DNA from: JANPEZ01 sp031423155
GTDB taxonomy: Bacteria > Actinomycetota > UBA4738 > HRBIN12
Assembly: GCA_031423155.1 (NCBI GenBank)
Contig: JANPEZ010000113.1
Coordinates: forward strand, 1-64,000
Length of the DNA stretch: 64,000 nucleotides
Direction: 5' to 3'
In this document: in pieces, positions 58,562 to 64,000 of the stretch
Position numbering within the stretch: the first letter of the stretch is position 1
Layout: every line of letters begins with the position of its first letter
Translations under genes and position numbers: made by a program
The notes under the pieces: model-generated
Seen by the model: the letters and a program-made list of their open reading frames with translations, nothing else
What the model was told of the DNA's origin: nothing
Database searches by the model: none

Positions 58562-60106
58562 TCAAGGCGCGACCGACCAGTTCCACGTCCGCCAATCGAC
58601 ATCGGAGGAACTGGAGCTGGCCACGTTCCATTGATTGGTGAGCCACACGACACCGCGTGCCGCGGACATGGGCGCCGCCGGATCCGGGCTCGCCGAGGAA
58701 TAATCGCCCCAACGGCAGAGCGTGAAGTCGCACCCGAAATCGCGGTTGAACCCCTTCGACTGCTTGACGAGCTTCATCAACGACTGAGCCTTGCCTCCTC
58801 GTTTGGAAACCATCTGGATCGCCGGATAAGTCGTAGCCGAAGAAGTGTTGAATCCGAACACCATGCTCTTTCCGAATGCGCTTCCGCCCGCAGATACGAT
58901 GCGATCCGAGGAGATCGACCCGTTGAACACGTAAAGATCGGGATCACTGACGATGCCGGACTGACGCAGGACCGGACTTGGGCTGACCGGATCGATCTCG
59001 TACCAGCGTTCTTCGGCGCCGGCGCCTCCTAGAACCGTGTGAGCGGTCCAGATCGACCAGCCGCTGAACCTCGGGTCGCGGGCGAGCACGGCCTGGAAGA
59101 AACGTCCGTCCAACGTGTCCAGCAGGGGGCCGGAGACACCCTTCTGAGGAGCGTTGGCGGGCAAGGAATACGAGGGCACCGTCACCTTTCGAGGCGGACC
59201 GAGCACCGCCGCCCCGGAGCCCAGATCCTTGGTCACGGTATAGACCGTCACGTTTCCGGAGCTGGCGACCACCGTCATGTCGGGGTTGGCGATGACGTAC
59301 CCGGTGCTCGAATCATCGATCTGGTTCGAGGGCACAGGAGTCGCGGCTTGCGCGCCGCTACCCAGCTTGATGTTCGAGAAGACCCCGGTGGTGAAACCAC
59401 CCAAGCTGGGACAGGTGGTGATAGGTCCGGCGGGCGGTTTGGTCATCCACATCACATCCGACCCTAGGTAGACATCGGAGGGGTCGAACACGTTCGCCCC
59501 GATCAGAAGGAAGTCGGAGGTGTCGCCGAGTTTCGGGTAGTCGGGCAGGTCGACGCCGTAGCCGAAGTTCACCGGATACGAGCAGAAGTCCCCCCGTGCC
59601 GAAGGGGTTTCGGTCTTGCTGAAGCCGATACCTATCTTGTTGGTGCAGTAGTCAAGCACCGCGTAGTAGAAGCGTTGCGTACTCGCATCCCAGATGACCT
59701 GAGGGTCCGTCAGGCACGAGTCTGAGATCCCGGCCAGGCTGCCCAGATCGCCGGCGTCCAATAGGGCTCCGGCCCTGTCGTAGATGCCGAATCGGCCGTT
59801 CGTGAGCTGAACGTAGCGCTCGGGGCCGACGGCTCCCACGGCGTCAGGAGGAGTGACGCCGGCATCCTTCTGACCCGGCCACGCCAGGGTGGTCACCGGA
59901 GCACGACCGACGAGCGCCCGCGCATCGTTGGAGCTCGCCTCAGCCCATCGGCCAGCGGCCGCCTTGGCATCTCGAAGGGCCTCCGGGTGAAGCGGCAGGT
60001 ATCCGAGTTCGGGCGCCGACGCGCGGATCTGTGCCTGAGCAGGCAGCCCCGTGATCGGTGAAACGACGACCAGAAGCAAGGCGATGATCGTCGAAACCCT
60101 CTTCAC
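58562..60106 (-). CDS. Secreted protein of unknown function
   Basis: The 514 residues start MKRVSTIIALLLVVVSP with a signal peptide ending near QAQ. The mature part is beta-rich with repeated motifs such as PDAVGAVGPERYVQLTNGRFGIYDR, GDFCSYPVNFG, LPDYPKLG and DYSSASPDP. A propeller with about six blades is possible. Paired Cys residues suggest extracellular folding. I do not recognise a family. It is separated from the next gene downstream (NAGPA) by 139 bases with no clear terminator. Confidence 0.65.
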   Translation of the reverse strand: MKRVSTIIALLLVVVSPITGLPAQAQIRASAPELGYLPLHPEALRDAKAAAGRWAEASSNDARALVGRAPVTTLAWPGQKDAGVTPPDAVGAVGPERYVQLTNGRFGIYDRAGALLDAGDLGSLAGISDSCLTDPQVIWDASTQRFYYAVLDYCTNKIGIGFSKTETPSARGDFCSYPVNFGYGVDLPDYPKLGDTSDFLLIGANVFDPSDVYLGSDVMWMTKPPAGPITTCPSLGGFTTGVFSNIKLGSGAQAATPVPSNQIDDSSTGYVIANPDMTVVASSGNVTVYTVTKDLGSGAAVLGPPRKVTVPSYSLPANAPQKGVSGPLLDTLDGRFFQAVLARDPRFSGWSIWTAHTVLGGAGAEERWYEIDPVSPSPVLRQSGIVSDPDLYVFNGSISSDRIVSAGGSAFGKSMVFGFNTSSATTYPAIQMVSKRGGKAQSLMKLVKQSKGFNRDFGCDFTLCRWGDYSSASPDPAAPMSAARGVVWLTNQWNVASSSSSDVDWRTWNWSVAP

Positions 60107-60137
60107 GGCGGCCTTTCGGGGTCAGCGGACCCGCCAA

Positions 60138-60163
60138 TGGTCCCAGCCCCTCACTAGGGACCA
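60138..60163. promoter_or_regulatory. 7-bp inverted repeat in a divergent promoter region
   Basis: TGGTCCC (60138-60144) and GGGACCA (60157-60163) form a perfect 7-bp inverted repeat with a 12-base centre. It lies between divergent starts (60106 minus, 60243 plus) and could be an operator or a leader hairpin. No promoter box was assigned. Confidence 0.4.
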
Positions 60164-60242
60164 CAACAGGAACGGTCGCTATCGGAGGAAAACAGCCGAT
60201 GGGGTTAAGTCGGTCGCCAGACACGCCGATGCGGTCTGGGCG

Positions 60243-61604
60243 ATGGCTACAGAAGACCTGACTCAGCCTACCCCGATGCGTCGTACCGCCGACCGGCTCA
60301 AGCGCCGGCAGGCCGACATGCCGGTAGGTCCTTCTGCCAACGGAAAGCCGCGCCGTCGTCTGGAAGACGGGTGGCTCGAACGGTGGATGGACACCGTCTC
60401 GGATCTCTCTCGCCTCAAGAACTCGCACCCGATGTTGGACGCCGTCATCGAGGAGCAGGAGGGGCGCCGCATCCGGATCGGCAAGCAGTGGCTTGCGGAC
60501 TTCGCCAGTTGCAACTACCTGGGATTCGATCTCGACCAAGAGATCATCGACTCGATCCCCGAGTACGTCGCCAAGTGGGGGACCCACCCCTCGTGGTCGC
60601 GGCTGCTGGGAAGCCCGATCATGTACGAGGAGATCGAGGAGCAGATGGCCGAACTCCTCGACGTGGAGGATGTGCTTCTGCTTCCGACCATCACTCACAT
60701 CCATACTTCCGTCATCCCGGTACTGGTCGGTGACGGGACCATCTTCATGGACGGTCGGGCCCACAAGACGATCTACGACGGCTGCATGTATGCGGCCGGG
60801 CATGGGGCCACCGTGAAACGCTTCCGCCACAACGATCCTCAGCATCTTGACGAGTTGCTCGCAGCCAGCGATCCCGCACTCCCGCGCGTGATCGCGATGG
60901 ACGGTGTCAACAGCATGACGGGCAACGCCCCCGACATCGCGGCGTTCGGCCAACTCGCCCGAGAGCACGACGTCCTCCTGTACGTGGACGACGCCCACGG
61001 GTTCGGCGTGATCGGTGAGCGCTCCCCCGACGAGCTCTGCGACTACGGGACGAAAGGGAACAGCGTGATGCGTCACCTAGACGTGCCCTACGAGAACACG
61101 GTCCTCGTGGCCGGATTCTCCAAGGCGTACTCGTCACTTCTGGCCTTCCTCGCGCTCCCGACGAAACTGAAGGACGTTCTGAAGGTCCTGGCTCCGCCGT
61201 ACCTCTACTCGGGTCCTTCTCCCATCGCATCTTTGGCGACGACCCTGACCGGCCTGGAGGTCAACCGTAAGCGCGGCGACCAGTACCGGCTCGATCTGTG
61301 GACGAAGACTCACCGCGTCCTGGACGCCCTCGACGAGCTCGGCATCTACACGCCGAACGAGTCCGGATACCCCATCATCGAGGTTCCACTCGCGGACCAC
61401 GAGGAGATAGACGAGGTTGGCCGCTACCTGTTCGATCACGGGATCTACGTGACGATGGCTGCCTATCCCCTGGTGCCCAAGAACGAGGTTGGATTCCGCG
61501 TCCAGCTGACGGCGGCCAACTCCGACGAGGAGATCGACGATCTGATCCGCGTCCTGGGCCAGCTCAAGGAGCACTTCCAGCTCCGCCAGCACGCCGAGGT
61601 CTGA
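60243..61604 (+). CDS. Alpha-oxoamine-synthase-like PLP enzyme
   Basis: The 453 residues resemble glycine C-acetyltransferase, 8-amino-7-oxononanoate synthase and serine palmitoyltransferase: ADFASCNYLGFDL at the start, LLYVDDAHGFGVIGE (PLP-binding D-D-A-H-G), and the catalytic Lys in VLVAGFSKAYSS. A Lys/Arg-rich stretch of about 60 residues precedes the core, longer than usual. The substrate pair is unknown; lipid or secondary-metabolite roles are possible, since no bio or tdh genes lie near. The ATG at 60243 was chosen; the frame is open further up, without a ribosome-binding site. Confidence 0.82.
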   Translation: MATEDLTQPTPMRRTADRLKRRQADMPVGPSANGKPRRRLEDGWLERWMDTVSDLSRLKNSHPMLDAVIEEQEGRRIRIGKQWLADFASCNYLGFDLDQEIIDSIPEYVAKWGTHPSWSRLLGSPIMYEEIEEQMAELLDVEDVLLLPTITHIHTSVIPVLVGDGTIFMDGRAHKTIYDGCMYAAGHGATVKRFRHNDPQHLDELLAASDPALPRVIAMDGVNSMTGNAPDIAAFGQLAREHDVLLYVDDAHGFGVIGERSPDELCDYGTKGNSVMRHLDVPYENTVLVAGFSKAYSSLLAFLALPTKLKDVLKVLAPPYLYSGPSPIASLATTLTGLEVNRKRGDQYRLDLWTKTHRVLDALDELGIYTPNESGYPIIEVPLADHEEIDEVGRYLFDHGIYVTMAAYPLVPKNEVGFRVQLTAANSDEEIDDLIRVLGQLKEHFQLRQHAEV

Positions 61605-61628
61605 GAACCCTCCGAAGATTCAGCCCGA

Positions 61629-61650
61629 TGACCAGCGTTTGCCCTGGTCA
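61629..61650 (+). terminator. Hairpin after the oxoamine-synthase-like gene
   Basis: TGACCAG (61629-61635) and CTGGTCA (61644-61650) form a perfect 7-bp stem with an 8-base loop, 24 bases after the stop and 80 bases before the GGDEF gene. It is a likely intrinsic terminator, without a T-tract. Confidence 0.5.
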
Positions 61651-61729
61651 GAGGGGATTCCGCTGATACCGCTAACTGGGTAGCCCCAACGCCTAAGGTC
61701 GGCCTCAAGTCCCGCCGATAGCTCCCTAG

Positions 61730-64000
61730 ATGAAGAAGCGCGCCTGGTACCTCTATCCGGCCCTCGCGGCCGTTGCCACCACCGCCTACCTTGCGGTGCG
61801 CACCGGCCCGGCACCGGACTTCACTCACCCCAGCTGGGCCTTCAACCTGATCGGACTCTCCTCTCCACTGTTCATCCTGCTGGCTGTTCGGATCCACAAA
61901 CCTGACTACCGGATCCCGTGGTTCCTCTTCGCCGCCGGTCAGTTCCTGTTCATCTGCGGCGACGTAGTGGCCTACAACTACGACAGATTCCACAGCCTGC
62001 TACCGAGCATCTTCACCTTCCAGGACGGGGGCATGCCGTTCCCCTCGCCGGCCGACGTTCTGTATCTGTCCGTCTACCCATGTCTGATCGCTGGGCTGCT
62101 GCTGTTGCTGCGCCGTCGCAGTCCCGGACGCGACACGGCGAGCTTCATCGACTCGCTCATGGTCGCTATCGGCGTCGGCACTCTCTCCTGGGTGTTCCTG
62201 ATCTCTCCGTACGTGCACGACTCGTCGATGACGGGTCTGTCCAAGCTGGTCTCGATGGGCTACCCGGTGATGGACCTGCTCATGGCCGCGGTCGCCGTTC
62301 GGCTGGCGGTGGGCGCCGGAAGGCGAGCATCATCGTTCAACCTCATCATGCTCTCGATCGTCGCACTATTCGCTACGGATGCCATCTACGGATGGTTGCT
62401 CCTGAACAACGGGTACGTTCCCGGCAGCGGCGACCTCGAACTGGGCTGGGTGGCGTTCTACGTCTTGTTCGGAGCCGCGGCCCTGCACCCGTCGATGCGT
62501 ACGCTGTCCGATCAGGTTGGGGATGCCAAGACGAAGCTGACGCAGGGCCGCCTTGGCCTGCTCGCCGGAGCTACGTTGCTGGCACCTGCGGCTCAGGCCA
62601 TACAGTCCCTGCGCGATCTTCCTGTCGACCTTCCCGTTGTGCTGGGGGCGACCGTCGTGCTGTTCGCGCTGGCGATCGTGAGGATGGCCGGTCTCGTCCA
62701 CAAAGAGGAACAGTCAACCCTGCGTGAGAAGGCTCTTCGCGAAGCGGGTGCGGCGCTGGTGACCGCGACCAACCGCGAGGGCATCTATGAGGCGGCCCTG
62801 GAGGCCACCCGTTCGCTGGCCGGCCTGAACGCCGCCGTCCGCGTCTGCGTGGTTAAGGACGAGGGCGACACCCTCGTGGTCGTTGCCTCGGCCGGTGGTA
62901 GTCGCGACACGGTAGGCGAGACCTTCGATTTCTCCTCCCTGGCGGCCTGGAAGCGCGAGAAGCTGCTGGGACACGGGTCGTATCAGGTGCCCGCGAGCGA
63001 GAGTTCGATGCAGGACGAGCTGGACCCCTCGACTCTCGGCGGGATGTTGTCGGTAGCACCTTTGTTCATCCGCGATGAGTTCCGAGGGATGATCCTGGTG
63101 GCCGCCGGAGCCGAGACAGATTCCAGGGCGATCACAGATGGGTTGGAAGCCCTTGCCTCACAGGTCGCCCTAGCCCTCGAGTCGGCTGCCCTTACAGAGG
63201 GGATGCTGCTCCAGGAGAGTGAGAAGCGTTTCGCCTCCTTGGTTCAGAACTCCTCGGACATCGTCAATCTGATCGAGCCGGACACGACCGTGCGCTACGC
63301 CAGCCCCGCCACGGCGCGGGTCCTGGGCATGCAACCCGACCAGATGGAGGGCACCAAGTTCTCGGCGATAGTCCACCCGGAGGACAAGACACGTGTCCTG
63401 ACCTTCCTCACGTCCATGGGAGAGGAAGGCGCCACCGGGCTGATCGAGTACCGGATCAAGCACAACGACGGGCACTGGATCTTCGTCGAGACCCTCAGGA
63501 CGAACCTGTTGCACGACCCGAACGTGAAGGGCATCGTCGCCAACACTCGTGACATCACCGAACGCAAGGCCTTCGAAGAGCAGCTCTCGCACCAGGCCTT
63601 CCACGACCCGATCACCAACCTGGCCAACAGAGCGCTGTTCCGCGACCGCGTTACCCACGCGCTCGAGCGCCAGGGCCGCGACGGCAAGCCGATCGCGGTG
63701 GTCTTCATGGACCTTGACGACTTCAAGACGGTCAACGACTCGCTTGGCCACGCAGCCGGCGACCAGATGCTGGCCGAGGTTGGCGACCGCCTGCGCAACT
63801 GCCTGCGCGCCGCCGACACAGCGGCCCGCCTGGGCGGAGACGAGTTCGCGATCCTCCTGGAGGACGGCGGCGACGGGATACAGGCCGCGGACGTCGCCGA
63901 TCGCATCATGCAAGCCCTCGAGGCGCCCTTCCAGCTGGAGGGCAAGGAAGTCTTCGGCCGTGCCAGCATCGGCATCGCCGTGGTTGAGGGTGACAACGTT
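61730..64000 (+). CDS. Membrane GAF-PAS-GGDEF signalling protein (partial, 3' end outside window)
   Basis: The frame starts at ATG 61730 and runs 757 codons to the window edge without a stop. Residues 1-320 hold about eight membrane spans with loops such as PFPSPADVLYLSVYP. A GAF domain follows (about 335-480), then PAS (about 495-615; SLVQNSSDIVNLIEPDTTVR, with RDITERKAFEEQL at its end), then GGDEF (about 620 on) with FMDLDDFKTVNDSLGHAAGD and LGGDEFAIL. The GGDEF active-site residues are present, so it probably makes cyclic di-GMP. An EAL domain may follow outside the window. The membrane sensor part resembles that of the histidine kinase at 13843. Confidence 0.9.
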   Translation, partial: MKKRAWYLYPALAAVATTAYLAVRTGPAPDFTHPSWAFNLIGLSSPLFILLAVRIHKPDYRIPWFLFAAGQFLFICGDVVAYNYDRFHSLLPSIFTFQDGGMPFPSPADVLYLSVYPCLIAGLLLLLRRRSPGRDTASFIDSLMVAIGVGTLSWVFLISPYVHDSSMTGLSKLVSMGYPVMDLLMAAVAVRLAVGAGRRASSFNLIMLSIVALFATDAIYGWLLLNNGYVPGSGDLELGWVAFYVLFGAAALHPSMRTLSDQVGDAKTKLTQGRLGLLAGATLLAPAAQAIQSLRDLPVDLPVVLGATVVLFALAIVRMAGLVHKEEQSTLREKALREAGAALVTATNREGIYEAALEATRSLAGLNAAVRVCVVKDEGDTLVVVASAGGSRDTVGETFDFSSLAAWKREKLLGHGSYQVPASESSMQDELDPSTLGGMLSVAPLFIRDEFRGMILVAAGAETDSRAITDGLEALASQVALALESAALTEGMLLQESEKRFASLVQNSSDIVNLIEPDTTVRYASPATARVLGMQPDQMEGTKFSAIVHPEDKTRVLTFLTSMGEEGATGLIEYRIKHNDGHWIFVETLRTNLLHDPNVKGIVANTRDITERKAFEEQLSHQAFHDPITNLANRALFRDRVTHALERQGRDGKPIAVVFMDLDDFKTVNDSLGHAAGDQMLAEVGDRLRNCLRAADTAARLGGDEFAILLEDGGDGIQAADVADRIMQALEAPFQLEGKEVFGRASIGIAVVEGDNV

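Noticed and set aside
61605..61729. Cyclic di-GMP riboswitch before the GGDEF gene
   Set aside because: I looked for the GEMM-I core (GACGCAAAGC and related loops) and did not find it; only a short terminator-like hairpin is present.

Overview
This window is GC-rich, densely packed, bacterial chromosomal DNA, most likely from an actinomycete-type (Actinomycetota) genome, perhaps an uncultured or deep-branching lineage. Four things point there. A class A penicillin-binding protein lies beside a DUF5318 gene, as ponA1 lies beside Rv0049 in mycobacteria. A Tad/Flp locus has the cpaF-tadB-tadC-flp-tadE-tadE' order of Rv3659c-Rv3654c. There is a ~1,600-residue NAD-glutamate dehydrogenase. GTG/TTG starts and 1-4 bp overlaps between gene ends are common. 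I recognised no insertion sequence, prophage, CRISPR array, rRNA or tRNA. No gene-free stretch exceeds 300 bases.

Layout. 1-2847: secreted TasA/camelysin-like proteins around their own SipW-type signal peptidase. 2844-10593: a menaquinone block (menE divergent from menB-menA-menD, then merR-menG-menF on the other strand); menC and menH were not seen. 10667-13064: two polytopic GT-C-type glycosyltransferases. 13128-15981: a NarL-type response regulator and its histidine kinase. 15961-18667: PBP1 and DUF5318. 18788-20755: small genes (bicupin, DUF983, VOC, unknown). 20769-24651: the Tad pilus operon; its partner cpaE/ssd lies 5.3 kb further on (29985-31079). Between them are a cyclase fused to an apparently inactive hydrolase, an NTF2-like gene, a GcvT-like gene, an M19 dipeptidase and a GNAT gene.

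31210-39185: LLM oxidoreductase, an RNHCP gene preceded by a 20-codon leader ORF, two CAP-domain secreted proteins, a MoaD-like/BNR-propeller pair, a large secreted sulfatase with Ig-like repeats, and an MFS transporter whose 5' end has an in-frame TGA. 39210-46882: giant NAD-GDH, a lysozyme-like secreted protein, and a homocysteine methyltransferase/MTHFR fusion. 46985-52785: two paralogous FN3 surface proteins, OsmC, a DDAH-like hydrolase, a membrane protein, a Usp-Usp-Rieske fusion, and a serC cut by one in-frame TAG. 52804-60106: mostly exported proteins (propeller-like, lipoprotein, metallophosphatase, NAGPA-type glycosidase, unknown) plus a class III aminotransferase. 60243-64000: an alpha-oxoamine-synthase-like enzyme and a membrane GAF-PAS-GGDEF protein running off the window.

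Taken together, this is an ordinary respiratory and cell-envelope chromosome segment with a large investment in exported proteins (SipW/TasA-like, Tad pilus, CAP, sulfatase, NAGPA, lipoproteins). The most unusual items are the Usp-Usp-Rieske fusion, the pseudo-hydrolase/cyclase, the leader peptide before RNHCP, the split Tad/ssd locus, the MoaD-BNR pair, and the two genes with single in-frame stops.
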